A DNA stretch of 64,000 nt from Gaeumannomyces sp. JS-464 (GCA_002197995.1 NGZR01000001.1:434001-498000), one strand, 5' to 3'. Shown: positions 11,601 through 23,206, numbered from the stretch's first letter. Numbers and translations: made by a program. Notes: a model not told the origin generated them from the sequence alone.

Positions 11601-12336
11601 GGGTGACAGCGAGTCGGGATGCTGCAACACGGATGACTTCCTGATCCGGTTCCTCAAGGGCTGCATCCAGCTGGGGTCACGCCCGCGTATCATCAACACG
11701 GTCAACTCGGTGCCCGTCAACCACGTGGCGCGCGTTGTTGCAGCCGCAGCGCTCAACCCTCTCCCTGGCGGCGTCGGTGTGTGCACGTGACGGGTCACCC
11801 GCGCCTCCGGATGAGCGAGTACCTATCGCTGCTCGAGTACTACGGTTACAAGGTGCCCGAGGTCGGGTACGGGTCATGGAAGGAGGAGCTGGAGCGGTAC
11901 GTGTCGGCGGGAGCGCGGTCGAGCGTGATCAGGAGCAGCATGCTTCTCCGCGCTGTTCCACCTGTGCATCTCGGACCTGCCCGCCAACACCAAGGCTCCC
12001 GAGCTCGACGACGAGAACGCGGTCACGATCCTCAAGGCCGATGCGGAGAACTGGACGGGCATCGACGAGAGCGCGGGATACGGCATTGGGCGTGAGGATG
12101 TCGGCCGCTACCTGCGCTACCTCGCTACGGTCAAGTTCCTGCCCTGGCCGTCTGGAAAGGGCCGCCCGCTGCCCGAGATTAGCTTCAACGCCGAGGCGCT
12201 GTCGTCGGGCGCCGCGGTTGTTGTGGGAGAGGTGGCGTTTCCCAGTAGAAGGTGGCTTGAGTGTTTCAGTCTTTTGAGTTACGAGTTCTGGCGTCCATGG
12301 GCCAAGAAAAGCGTTTTGTTCGTTTGTTTTCACTAA
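8641..12336 (+). CDS. L-2-aminoadipate reductase large subunit-like (Lys2: adenylation–carrier–reductase), many frame breaks
   Basis: Domains in order: adenylation (8641 to about 10560; [20 protein letters not shown] core A3, [16 protein letters not shown]5, [12 protein letters not shown]7/A8, [10 protein letters not shown]10), carrier domain with [10 protein letters not shown] (phosphopantetheine Ser near 10712), and thioester reductase ([12 protein letters not shown] near 10991, [51 protein letters not shown]). This is the Lys2 architecture: ATP-dependent activation of alpha-aminoadipate, loading on the carrier and NADPH reduction to the semialdehyde in lysine synthesis. Length, about 1,180 codons, matches. 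One 80-bp intron (8925..9004). The frame must change near 8700, 9358, 9638, 10315, 10566, 10663, 10855, 10900, 11084, 11560, 11783 and 11935. The end is either TAG 12246–12248 (after a last shift, ending VSQ) or TAA 12334–12336. It could be a decaying paralogue or a consensus-error hotspot; a related carboxylate reductase is the alternative identity. Confidence 0.8.
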
Positions 12337-12588
12337 ACTTAAAGACGTGACGAAGCTAAAAGGAGATAGAGCGGGTAGACTACGTTTGGGCGGACATCTG
12401 GAAAGAAAAGTCTTTTTGATATATAACGTCGATCCATCCATGACCCCTTTTCAAGCTCCTAGTTGGCGTTAAATGCGTGATTGCCATCCGGAACTCCGAG
12501 AAATGCCAACAACCCAAGGCGAAAACCATGTAAAGGTGAGCTAATCCCATATCCAATGATATACATCCTCCCTGCTTATACCCCCCCC
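12337..12588. other. Short convergent intergenic region
   Basis: 250 bp between the 3' ends of the Lys2-like gene and methylisocitrate lyase. It holds a C-run (12581–12589) next to the lyase stop codon and no coding signal. Confidence 0.6.
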
Positions 12589-14482
12589 CTAGTCAAACTG
12601 GCCCTCGGTGTTGCCCGCGCCCATGCTCTTGCTGCTCGAACTCCCGCTCTGGATGGCGCCGAGGATGCCGTCCATGTACGGGGCGCCGCTCCATTTCTGG
12701 TGGGTGAGCACGTCGCAGCCGAGCTCCTTCTCGCGGCGCTGGACCAGGTTGACGTAGGCGAGCATGCCGTCGTCCTTGAAGGCGCGGGCGAGCTCGCAGG
12801 TGGCGGTGGCGTTGAGTGGACGCCGGCGAGGCTGACGAGCTGCAGCACGAAGCCCTCCCTGGCGATGTCCCACACGAAGCTGCGGAGCGTGTCCTCGGTG
12901 AAGCTGTGGCCCATCCAGTTGAAGGACGGGCTGAGGTTGTAGACGAGGCCCTTGCCCGGGTGGGCGGCGCGCACGGCGCGGCCGAGCTGGCGCGCGACCG
13001 ACAGGCTCGGGTCGCCCGTCTCGACCCAGAGCAGGTCCGCGTAGGGCGCGAAGGCAAGCGCGCGCTTGGTGGCCGCCTTCATGCCCGCGCGGAAGTGGTA
13101 GAAGCCCTCGCGCGTGCACGGCACGTCCCAGCTGAAGTAGACGTCCGGGCTCCCCGCGGGCAGCAGGCTCTTTGCGAGGGCGCGTCGGGCAGCGATGCCC
13201 ATGTTGCGGTCCCTGGCGACCGCGTCCGTGTACTGGGCGACCGCGGACTCGGCGGCGCCGTGCCGCTTGAGGTGGGCGGCGGCGGCCTCGTCAAAGGTGA
13301 CGAGGGGCGTGTCGCGCGAGAAGGCGGCCTCGAAGGCGTCGATCTCGGCCGAGCCGGCGCCGCGGGCCTCCATGCTCTGTAGCGTCTCGGCCAGGGGCTG
13401 GACCGCGGGGTCCGCGACGCCGAGGATGAACTCGTGGTCGCACACGTCGATGGCGGAGCTGATGAGCCGGCCGCTCTCGGAGTCGGTGCGGGCGATGACG
13501 AGGTTCTCAACGCCCATAACGTCCCACTGGAAGCGTGCGGCGACGAGGCGGTTGATGTGCTCGCCCGTGGGCACGAGCACCTTGCCGGCAAGGTGGCCGC
13601 ACTTCTTGCCGCCGTGTAGCTGGTCCTCGAAGTGGACGGCGGCGGCGCCGTTCTCGGCGAACAGCTTGGCGAGCTTGATCACGGCCGAGAGCCCGCCGTG
13701 GCCCGTGTCGCCGTCGGCCACGATGGGGCGCAGGTAGTCGACGTAGGGGGCCGAGGCGCGGTCCTGGGCCGACAGCTTGCGGCGGGCGTCCCACTGCTTG
13801 CGGTCGTGCATGGACTGGGCCTTGGCCAGGCGCTGGACCTGGTTCGGGACCGTGTTGTAGGGATAGTCGCCAAAGTCGGGCGACACCTCGTTGGTCGTGG
13901 TCAGGACGGCCGAGCAGGCCCAGCCTGACACGTATAGGACCTCCTGGTGGGCGGCCTGCTGGGTCATCTGGATCGGGTCGATGGCGCCCACTGAAGAGGG
14001 GTTAGCCGCACGCATCCCTCATCTTTTGATGTTCTAACGAACCGGGTGATCGACGTACTCGTGTGTATAGGCTCGCCCTTGGCTTCCCTCTCCTTGATCA
14101 AGTTCCATAGCTTCCTGGCCATGGTCGAGCATGGATATGACTGCTGCTGTGAGCCACGCTTAGACACGACGTCCGCAGCCGTGTATGGCCTCGTGATGCC
14201 CTCGTAGCGGGGTGTGGCCCACCATGCTTCAACGTCGCGGATCTGCTGCTCATACAGGGCATCTTCGGCTGCGCCAGCTTTCAGCTTCTCGGGCAGGATC
14301 TGGAACGCGTCTGAGGGCAGGGCGGCCGTCAGGGGCGGCTCGACGGGCGGGAGCGGGGAGGCGGGCATAGCGCGGCGGACGGTTGTCGAGAGCAGTCGGG
14401 CGGCGGCGGGGGCGGCGGTGTTGTTGCATGCGCGGCGCAGCGCGGTCCTCTGGAGGACGCGGGCTGGTATTGCGCGAAGCAT
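12589..14482 (-). CDS. mclA: Mitochondrial 2-methylisocitrate lyase (isocitrate lyase family), one frame break
   Basis: Exons complement(14059..14482) and complement(12589..13990); product about 608 aa. The N-terminus ([18 protein letters not shown]... [11 protein letters not shown]) is Arg-rich and amphipathic, a mitochondrial presequence. The isocitrate-lyase signature KKCGH with the catalytic Cys is at 13593–13607 (complement), and the family motifs [16 protein letters not shown] (read as [12 protein letters not shown]), [26 protein letters not shown] and YNLSPSFNW are present. Mitochondrial targeting and direct adjacency to a methylcitrate synthase point to methylisocitrate lyase (2-methylisocitrate to pyruvate and succinate) rather than glyoxysomal isocitrate lyase; the assignment between the two is inference. 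One base is missing near 12813 (GVH / [10 protein letters not shown] junction); the C-terminal ~75 residues are recovered in the shifted frame. Splicing across the intron gives [17 protein letters not shown]. Confidence 0.83.
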
Positions 14483-15381
14483 GGTGTCGGCTGGAGGCTA
14501 GGGCGCTGGTGGCCGAGCTCAGCTAGGACACTGACGCGGGGAGGGGGTGGAGTTTTGTGTTTTATCGTGAGCGCTAGGATGTGCTCGAGCCGGTGACGTA
14601 TCCTGTCGGCCGCTGGTGGACTGCTCCTATTTCTCTTTCGTAACAAGCATAACTGTAGTGGCTGAGTAATGCTGTATTCTCTGCTGGAAAAGCATTGCGC
14701 CGTGAGCTAGTGATGACCTTGAGCCGAGGCTCAGGAGCTCGGCTACCTTTTGGGGAGCTCGGCTACCTTTTGGAGGCCGGGGTCTCTCCATTTCTCCGCC
14801 CAGAGATGCGGGAGCCCAAATCCCAGCGTGCTAGCTTGCGGCATTGGCCAATGCCTTACGACCCACCTTCTGCCCGCAGCCGAATCCCTGCGCCGACTTG
14901 CACAAGCGTCAGCATGAAAGCGGCTTTCCTCGGCTCTTCCATGCCCCAACGCCACACCGACCCTCACACTGGCCAAGCCGTGGCCGGACTGAAGGGAGTG
15001 CGGGCAGAAAAGACGCATGAAGAGCTGATCTGGCCGGCCCTCGGCCTCAGGGGCTTGTCCGAGTTTAGGTGCCTTCCATGCATGTTCCTGCAGCGCTCGG
15101 GGCTAGCCTTTCAGTCTAGCTGTCTGTTAATATTTCAAGTAAATCAGCCTCCTCCAGCTCCCCTCTCCCATTATCCTTCCTGATCGCTGGCCAAAACCCT
15201 GTGTTGTGTCGTGACGAAATACGCCCCCAGGCCCGAAGTACCTGGGCATTCCACCCATCCCGTTTTCAATCAAAACCCCGCATTCCCCCAGCCTCGGCCA
15301 AACCGTCTGCTCTGCCTTCTAGCTCTAGCTCTTGAGCTTGTCGACTGCTACTCCAAACCTCGCATACCCGTGAACTCCACG
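14483..15381. promoter_or_regulatory. Shared divergent promoter region of the methylcitrate-cycle pair
   Basis: 899 bp separate the start codons of the divergent methylisocitrate lyase and methylcitrate synthase genes, a layout suited to co-regulation by propionate or carbon source. A perfect tandem duplication of a unit GAGCTCGGCTACCTTTTGG is visible at about 14737–14775. No regulator binding site can be named with confidence. Confidence 0.5.
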
Positions 15382-17019
15382 ATGAGCATAAGGACAATGC
15401 CGAGGGCCTTCGGGTCACTTAGGGTAAGCCATCCTCGAACGCTCTCCAGGGTCGAATTGCCTTTGACACCCATTTTCGTCGCTTGCCAACTCCCCGAAAA
15501 ATGCACATCTCGCAGTCGCCCGGCTGACACGAGCAAACAATTCGCATTTCCAGCCCCTGGTCGCCCGGCCAGCATGCTGTGCCAGCAGCGTTCGAGCCAA
15601 CAGGCACTACTCGGCCAGTTCCGAGCCCGACCTGAAGACCACCCTGAAAGAGGTTATCCCGGCCAAGCGGGAGCTGCTCAAGAAGGTCAAGGCGCACGGC
15701 TCCAAGGTTATCGGCGAGGTCAAGGTCGAGAACACGATCGGCGGCATGCGCGGGCTTAAGGCCATGGTCTGGGAAGGCTCTGTTCTTGACGCCGACGAGG
15801 GTATCCGCTTCCACGGCCGCACCATCAAGGACTGCCAGCGCGAGCTGCCCAAGGGCAAGACGGGCACCGAGATGCTGCCAGAGGCCATGTTCTGGCTACT
15901 CCTCACCGGGCGTGTCCCGAGCACGAACCAGGTTCGCGTTCTGTCCCGCCAGCTGGCCGAGCAGGCCGCCCTTCCCGCCTTTGTCAACAAGATGCTGGAC
16001 GATTTCCCCAAAGACCTCCACCCGATGACGCAGTTCGCTATCGCTGTGTCCTCTCTCAACTACACCTCCAAGTTCGCCAAGGCCTACGAGCGTGGCCTCA
16101 ACAAGGCCGACTACTGGGAGCCCACCTTCGACGACTGCATCAGCCTGCTGGCCAAGCTGCCCACGATCGCTGCCAAGATTTACCAGAACTCGTACCGCGG
16201 CGGCGGCGCTCTGCCCGCCGAGGTCGATCTGGAGCAGGACTGGTCCTACAACTTCGCGGCCATGCTCGGCAAGGGCGGCAAAGAGAACGAGAACTTCCAG
16301 GACCTCCTCCGTCTGTACCTGGCACTCCACGGCGATCACGAGGGCGGCAACGTGTCCGCACATACCACACACCTCGTCGGCAGTGCTCTGAGCGATCCCT
16401 TCCTCAGCTACAGCGCCGGCCTCCAGGGGCTGGCCGGACCTCTTCATGGGTAAGTGACGGGTGTCGGCATAGCGGTGACCGGATAGAAGCAGCAGCGCTA
16501 ATACACAGAACTGCCTACAGTCTCGCCGCCCAGGAGGTTCTCCGATGGATCATCCAGATGAAAGAAGCGATCCCCGCCGAATACACGGAGAAGGACGTCC
16601 ACGACTACCTGTGGTCGACCCTGAGCTCTGGTCGCGTCGTCCCTGGATACGGTCACGCCGTCCTGCGCAAGCCGGACCCCCGTTTCCAGGCCCTGATGGA
16701 CTACGCAGCGTCGCGCCCCGAAATAGCGCGTGATCCAGTCTTCAAGCTCGTCCAGCTCAACAGTCAGGTGGCACCCGAGGTGCTCAAGAAGCACGGCAAG
16801 ACAAAGAACCCTTACCCCAACGTGGACTCGAGCTCTGGTGTGCTTTTCCACCACTACGGGTTCCACGAGACGCTCTACTACACGGCCACCTTCGGTGTAA
16901 GCCGCGGACTGGGACCGCTAGCCCAACTCATCTGGGATCGCGCCCTGGGCCTGCCTATCGAGAGGCCCAAGAGCATAAACCTTGCGGGTATCCTGAAGCA
17001 GGTTGGCGAGTCTGCTTAG
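15382..17019 (+). CDS. mcsA: 2-methylcitrate synthase, mitochondrial (citrate synthase family)
   Basis: Exons 15382..15423, 15554..16449 and 16521..17019; 478 aa, frame intact. The first intron (15424–15553) was placed so that exon 1 (MSIRTMPRAFGSLR) joins PLVARPACCASSVRANRHYS, giving a coherent mitochondrial presequence before SSEPDLKTTLKEVIPAKREL. Citrate-synthase catalytic residues are visible: His in GGNVSAHTTH, His in PGYGHAVLRKPDPR and Asp in NVDSSSGVLFHHYG. The diagnostic stretch VENTIGGMRGLKAMVWEGSVLD, RTIKDCQRELPKG, and the C-terminal end ERPKSINLAGI match fungal methylcitrate synthase and differ from what I recall of the canonical citrate synthase. It condenses propionyl-CoA with oxaloacetate, detoxifying propionyl-CoA, and usually also accepts acetyl-CoA. 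It lies divergent to the lyase that completes the cycle; the dehydratase step is not encoded in the window. Confidence 0.92.
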
Positions 17020-19917
17020 ATGGCACCTCGGCGGATGGCGAAGGCAGGGCCTGACAAAAGTCGCAAGATAGAGCAAGGGCGGGGCACATATGACGCCCCC
17101 TGGCAAGATCGACTATGCCTCATACCAAAACAATACAATACTACCATATTCTTGACGCCGGACAGATGTTCCTCTTTGGCTTCTCCAACCCCAGTACGTC
17201 GACGCAAATTCTATCCCATGGACGCAACAGGCTCCCCTTGATGGGTGGCCTCTGGCCAGGGTAGAGAAAACTGGTGTGCCCCCTTCAGCAAATCGGAGCT
17301 TGGCTCATCGGATGGTCAAGCACCGAGTGCTATTACCTTGCCCACGTTCCAAGCTAAACCTCCAAATTATCGCCTAAAGGTCTGGTCCGATATATTCGCT
17401 GAGCTGACCGCATGCAAACTCTGGCATTCCACAGATGCTGCTTGCTGACCAGCTGGGCCACGAGCGAGATGCCCATCTAGGCGAGTTACGTGGTACGTGA
17501 ACCAAATAGAACGTGAGGCAGCGAAGCGGGAGCTTAATCTCGAACCGCTCAACGGGTGACATCTCAGGACATTTGCCGGCTGCCTTCTTGCTTTCACGTC
17601 AGCCATTTATACATGTTTCTATTCTTGTACCCTGTTTGGACGTTTCCAGGTCCCTGGCTAACGAGAAAACAGCCAGAAGTCGATGTCCTGCCGAACCCCG
17701 CATGGCCCCCAGGCCCCAAGACGCGCGATGTCACCGAATACCCCATTGGTGGGATTGCCCGCCCGTCTCGACAATGGAGCTCATTTCGGGCGCGGGCACC
17801 CTGATGGGTTCTCAGCTGCCCGGGCCGTCGGCATGCACTTGAACAAAGACGGGTCGGGTGACCGCCGCAATATGCGCCCGCTCCTCCGTGGCCACCACTT
17901 TTCAACTCGACAAGCGGGTTTTCCGTGCGGTATGCAGCATCAGAAATATGCGGAAGTACCCTCTTGGCACAGCCAATTTCTGATGGTTGCTAGCCACGCT
18001 GCCGCGTCTTCACCCGCCCCAACGCCGTCGGAAAGGGATGTCACCTTGTTCCTAGCGGACGATAGAATAAGGGCCGGCTGTTGTAGGAGGCCTGAGCAAT
18101 AGAATCGAACAAGAAGGGCCCGACGAGATGCTGATGGTCAGTCTTCTGGGCCGGCCCTTTCGTTCGGACCCGAGTTGGGACGCTTGCCCCCTGCCCCTGA
18201 AACGGCGAGGTCTTTTTCCTATCACAACCTGTTTTGTTGCAATGGTCTGTCAGCGGAATGCCATAAAAAGCATCTCAGACTCTGAAGCTAAAAATTGGAA
18301 CACCCTAGATGGAGGCTAATACGGTGTTCCTGTGATACAAAGCGTTGCCGGGGTAGGCATGGTCCATAAGGTTGTGGACCAGCCATTCAGTTTCGCCGAA
18401 AATGGCGAAGAGACAGGCAGCGAACACGGGCTCAGTTGCTGGAGGCTTCTTGTCGCGCAGGGCAGGTTATCTAACTTCCACTGAAAGGTTGAAAACCGTG
18501 TTTGTAAAGGTGACTCGGTGATGTTGGCTGGCACTCTTCAGCACCGCTTGGGCGCCGTCAGGTACGAAAGCCGGATCGATGGCGACGCCACAGTCCCCGG
18601 AAAGCTGGGCTGCGAACTCATCCTCGCGCAGGACACTCCGAATGTATGCTCGCCTTTGTAGTTGCGGCGAGAAAGGTGTGCTGTTGCAAGCAACCGGACA
18701 GGGGGGTGATGAGGCTGTCGAGGTCGTTTTGTTGGAGGCGCTCCTTGATATATTGGAAAACGTATGCTGGAATCCTGGTGTAGCTTGAACAGTGTGACAT
18801 TCCAAGCAGTACCAGAAAGCTAATGACCATGGGCAGGGCGGACGAATCGTCAACAAACAGAGCAACGCCTCTGCCTTCACACAGGGTTGCTCCAGACTTG
18901 CATGGACCTTTTGCTTTGGCTGCCGTTTCGGGGTTGCCAGGGACCACCAGCAGCAGGAGCGGCCCACCAACAAGAGAGAAAAAACAAACACACGGTGGGA
19001 ATGGTAGTGTTAGTCCCTTGAGGTTGCCGGGGGAAAAGAGGAGGTTCAAAGGACAAGGGTGGGTCGTGGTCTTCGGCCATCATCCAACATGCACTCCGCC
19101 CTGGAGGGCAGTCTCCAAAAGGCCATGCAAGGTACACTGCACACCTTTGAGCACCGCAAATGCAAGCGCGACGTACACCCAGCTGCCAGCATCATGGCGC
19201 CCCGCGCCATCACATGACAGCCTCTTAGGGCACCCTGGCCCTTCCGCTCAGAAGTCTACACTCGAGCCGGCCCCGCGAAGCACGCAGGACGACCCTGTTC
19301 TACCACTCCCCTACCGTGTCCGTCAGCTTCGACCGATGCCCCAGCCCCCGAAGCCCACCTTGGTGAAATGGGTGGGGGATCGCTAGGCAAGAGTCGATCT
19401 GTTGAGGACCGCGTTGAGGGGTATCGAGGCCTCGTTCACGACTCTCCCGAGCCCCAAGGTGCCGCCACGGTAAATAATACATCCAGCCATATCGCCGCTG
19501 TTTTTCGCTAATCATTCTGGTGGTCTAGGGGCGACAACAACGACGACTACTTTCTACCGCCATCGGACCTATCCGGTTCTCTCGCTCGCCTGAGGGACTA
19601 CCGGTTGTGTCACAAAGCATGGCTCATCAAGAGGCTATGCAAACTTGGCGGACACACGTAATACTTAACCGCGCAGTTTTCTTCTTCTTTTTTTTTTTTC
19701 TGGTGAGGGATGCCGTTAACGAATTGGAAATTGCTCACAGGACTGAATCCTTTGTCGTCGGCAGCGGCCTCGAGATATTCAACTATGTGGCTTTTGGAGG
19801 CAACCACAATCGCAAACCAACATTGCTTATGTGGTACTTCCTAAACTGGGGAAGCGGAGCAAGAAGCAGCCCAATTACAACAAAGCGGTCGCGCTCCTGC
19901 ATGCGAACCAGCCATCC
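17020..19917. other. 2.9-kb region without a recognisable gene
   Basis: GC content is intermediate. ORFs of 60–190 codons occur on both strands (for example minus 18467–18991 and 18618–19049, plus 17683–18102 and 18823–19386) but overlap one another and show no domain, no consistent frame and no intron logic I could reconstruct. A 15-base T run lies at about 19687–19700. If a gene exists, the best candidate is the minus-strand segment 18467–19049 (segments such as YIKERLQQNDLDSLITPL and REDEFAAQLSGDCGVAID), which I cannot identify. Confidence 0.4.
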
Positions 19918-19918
19918 A

Positions 19919-20090
19919 GAGGGGTCTGCCTGATGATCTGTATGCAGTGCAGGTAGACAGGTACCTAGGTATCTAGGTACCTAGATAGATGATCCAACCG
20001 ATCCATCGATTCGTAAGGGATCGCCGCACCGGTCCTCTAATCTAGGGAACAGGGCCTGGCCCGTGCACCTGGCCGTGCGCGCCGTCGTGG
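19919..20090 (+). repeat. Dispersed repeat, left copy (flanks the 20–27 kb retroelement)
   Basis: Begins AGGGGTCTGCC, followed by GATCTGTATGCAGT, a run of GGTACCTAGGTA-type tetranucleotides, GATGATCCAACCG, and TCGTAAGGGATCG. The same succession of blocks occurs, diverged, at 27187–27300 and 27545–27700. It is non-coding; its family is not recognised. Confidence 0.5.
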
Positions 20091-20199
20091 CGGCGTGCCG
20101 ACGATGGCGCTAAAGGACCTGTCATCTGCCCCCTACCTACAAATGTCGATGCCCTCATCGACTCCCAGGTATCAATCTCTCCTCCAAGGTGTCAATCAC

Positions 20200-23036
20200 T
20201 CCTCCAAGGATCGTTTGACTGCCCCATCGTCCTCTCCAGAACGTCCGGTCGCTCCGTCTATCTCTGCTTGTTGCTCGGCCCCTCCATGCGTCTCTCCAGC
20301 TCCTTCATCTTGCCTCACAGTCCTCCAACTGACCGACCGTCGCTCTCCGCTCTCTATCGACTCAGTGCTCCCTCCAAAACCGCCTGCATGGCGTCCATCG
20401 AGTCGTTGACTATGTGATTGTCGGATCTCTGTCTCTTCACTTCCCTCGGCGTATCTGCAATCGCACGTGCCTCCGGGATCGGCGCCTCCGTCGCTGCCCG
20501 TCTCTTGAGAATGAATCGGCCGTCCTGCACTGCGTTCTCGCCTCGTCCCACCGTCAGTCGGTCGGAGTACCACCTGGCTGTGATGTATTGGTCGTAGTCG
20601 TTTCCGAGAACCAGATGCCATGGCATCAGTCGCGCTATGTCCTCGGCGGCGTATGTCGATCCCAACTGCTCGATGATGTAGACTTCGAGCAACCTGACGA
20701 CGCTGAGACTGTACATGATCATCTCGCCAGCGGTCATCTGTCGTGACTCCGCGATCGCTCTCATGAACAACTCCATGTCCTTCGTCGGTGGCTTGATAGG
20801 AGCGCTGCCAGTCCTGTTCGCTAGTATCGCCCACCACGACAGCATGTCTGATGGTGACGTCAGCTGCTTGTTTGTCTCTTGCCACATCGCCAGTCCCCAC
20901 TCTTTCAACCTCTCCCGCAGGTCCTCGGTCGGGTCGTCTCTCAATCTCTTGCTTTCCTCAGGACTGAAAGGCCATCGCTCGTCCAAAAACGTTGGACCGT
21001 CGCCGCGAACGCCTGGGTCGACTTCGAGTCCGCCCCATCTGAACTTCCCGTCCTGCCCGAGGAGTGACCCTTCAGTCTCCGCCACGGGCTGCGAACTGGT
21101 CGCCGTCTCCGGTGCTTTGCCCTTGTCTAGCTTGTGGGCCGGAGGTGCGCCTGCCCTCCACTGGGTGACGATGGCCCCCACCTTCTCGGCCAGGGTTGAC
21201 GTGCCTGTGTCGTCCGATTTGTTGCCCCGCCCGGTCTTTTTCCATCGGTCGAGAATCTCGCGGACCTCCCGGGCCTTGGTTGGGTCGTCTTTGTCGGGCT
21301 GTCCGACTGGTTCGGTGGACTCGGTCTTGTCGTTTGCCTTGCCCTTCTCGGGCTTGTCGGCTGGCTTGGTGGACTTGCCCTTGTCGGCCGGGCTGTCCGA
21401 GACGCTGGAATTGCTTGGCTTGCTGCTCGACCCGCCTTCGCCGCTCGCTCCCTCCGACGCTGCGTCGCCGATGAGCTCGGCCAAGGGACATCTATTGTTG
21501 GACTTGATCTTGGTCCTCCTTGTGCTGATGGGGTCCTCTGCGTATTCCCCCGGACGGTCCGCACGATCCATCGGTCCACCTCCTCACCGAACGCCGTCTC
21601 AAAGTCGCCTTCTCGGATCCGTTGGTAGAGGAAAGGCCCCGCTTCCACTTCGTTCAGCTTGTCGAAAACCTCGGATAGCCTGGAGCCTTGTACCTTGGCC
21701 TTGGCTGCCAGCACCTTGGCGCACACATCCCACCAGAGAATCCGGTCCCGCGACGGGATCAGCTCCTCTCTCTGCTTGGCCTTCTCCCTTGGTGCCGCCC
21801 CATATCTGGCTCCCCGTTCCTCATCAGTCCTGGCTCCTTTAAACAGCGTTGCCATCGCCACAGCTTCCGCGGCCTTGGACACTAGGGCGTATGTCTTGTG
21901 GCTCCCCATTCCTTGGCTTTGGTTGCTCGGAATTGGGTCACCAGCAGCTTCCATCGCTCTGTATCGTTCGGCCAGTAGAACCAAGCGACGTCCGCCATGG
22001 CGCTGATGTCTGACTCCCGCGTGTTGAGGTTGCCCTTTTCGCTTTCGATTTCGTCTTGGCAAGCTTCTTTGAACCTCCTCAGCTGGTCGGCTGATGCCGT
22101 TGGGATCTCTTCCAACGTCGTAACTGGTGTCGTCTCCAGCCTGTGCCTCAGGTCATCGTCCATGACGTCGTCTAGGCGGATGTGCATTGGTTCGGTGCTT
22201 GCAATCATCGCCTCTGCCTTGTCCCAGAGTTCCAACTCCGTCTTGTCCATGATTTCTGAGCGGTTGATGATCTTGAACAGGTCTCCTCCGCTGCATCCCT
22301 CGATAGCTTCTTTGATGTAGCTGAACATCAGGTATGTCCACAGGAGCTGTGTCTCTGCGTCCATCCTGTCGTCGTCTCGCATCAGGTCCCACCTTCTGAT
22401 GAATTCGTTAAGTAGAGGGACTTCCGAATCGCCCGTCCGGTCGACGTCTCTCTGGATCTGCAGGACTTTGTGCACCCACATCGCTGCCTCCTCTTTCGTC
22501 TGTCGTCTGTCCGGTTGGACTGTCGCCCAGACTCTTGACCACCACTTCAAGATTGTCCCTCTGGCTTCCGCATAGTTTTCCTCTGTCAGGAAGGCTGTCG
22601 GGTCCTCGTACCAGTTATCTAATGTCGAATTTTCCTCGTCGCTCAGCTCAACTTCCAGCTTGATGAACCCTTGCGCCCTCTCCATGGCATTGACCTTCCG
22701 GATGATCGGCATGATGAAGATCTTCCTCTGGTGGAACTCGTTCGTGTCTTTATTCCACCACCAATGGTCGCACTGTGGTCGTCGGTCGGAATACTTTCAC
22801 GTCTCGTCCGCTTCGTCCCAATGAGCGAAACGTTCTGAGTAGAGGATGCTGTGGTATCGTTCTTCCGGTCGGGACTGTAGTTCTTCGGGGATATCGAACT
22901 CCTTCCAGAAGCGGATTAGTTTGTCGCGGTAAAGTCCTCCGACGAAGTCTCTTCTCTCCAATATCGTCACCACGTGTCCCCGCTTCGATGCTTTACTGTA
23001 GACGTCGCCGCACCAATCGTCGTAGACGTCGTCCAT
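20200..23036 (-). pseudogene. Long gag-like ORF1, N-terminal part, broken by frame shifts
   Basis: Starts MDDVYDDWCGDVYSKASKRG at 23036. One frame runs to about 22797 with an in-frame stop after HWDEADET; the protein resumes with SDRRPQCDHWWWNKDTNEFHQ, through 22712–21882 (KWWSRVWATVQPDRRQTKEE, FKIINRSEIMDKTELELWDK). It shifts near 21900 into a second frame (REELIPSRDRILWWDVCAK, LNEVEAGPFLYQRIREGDFE) and near 21570 into a third (20354–21571), which has a Lys/Pro/Glu/Thr-rich low-complexity region, then ERLKEWGLAMWQETNKQL and MIMYSLSVVRLLEVYIIEQL. A coiled-coil-like tail ends near 20200. It follows directly on an LTR end and primer-binding site, which is the gag position. About 900 residues of gag N-terminus is unusually long. 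No domain is recognised, so the gag label rests on position. Confidence 0.5.
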
Positions 23037-23084
23037 ACGATCAGTCTGTCGTAAGTGAGCCGAGGGTCAGATGTCAGCCAGTCC

Positions 23085-23104
23085 CAACCTGGCGGGTCGC
23101 CAGA
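23085..23104 (-). other. Putative primer-binding site of the 20–27 kb retroelement
   Basis: On the minus strand, directly after ...CCCAACA, the sequence reads TCTGGCGACCCGCCAGG. A TGG two bases after an LTR ending in CA is the canonical layout of a tRNA primer-binding site. The matching tRNA was not determined. Confidence 0.5.
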
Positions 23105-23206
23105 TGTTGGGTCGATGGATGCGTCGTTAAGTCGATGGATGCGTCGTAGTTGATATTGTCTAAAAGGTGAAGTCTGTCGCTGTCGCTCGATCCAATTTCT
23201 TAATCA
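23105..23206 (-). repeat. Putative short LTR (about 102 bp) inside the retroelement
   Basis: On the minus strand it begins TGATTAAG just after a purine-rich CCTAGGGAGAATA (polypurine-tract-like) and ends ACCCAACA, giving TG...CA ends. It contains a 20-bp internal direct repeat (unit ACGACGCATCCATCGACTTA, second copy ending CC). Only one copy is present in the window, so the LTR assignment rests on its position between the integrase end and the primer-binding site. Confidence 0.45.

Noticed and set aside
17683..18102. 139-codon plus-strand ORF
   Set aside because: No domain, Pro/Arg-rich composition typical of random GC-rich frames, overlapped by ORFs in other frames.
18467..19049. Overlapping minus-strand ORFs as a hypothetical gene
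   Set aside because: The two frames would need a frameshift to join, there is no recognisable family, and no start or intron context is convincing.
20715..21842. 375-codon plus-strand ORF with Ser/Leu-rich translation
   Set aside because: It is antisense to the gag-like ORF1, whose charged, KPADK-repeat translation is the coherent reading.
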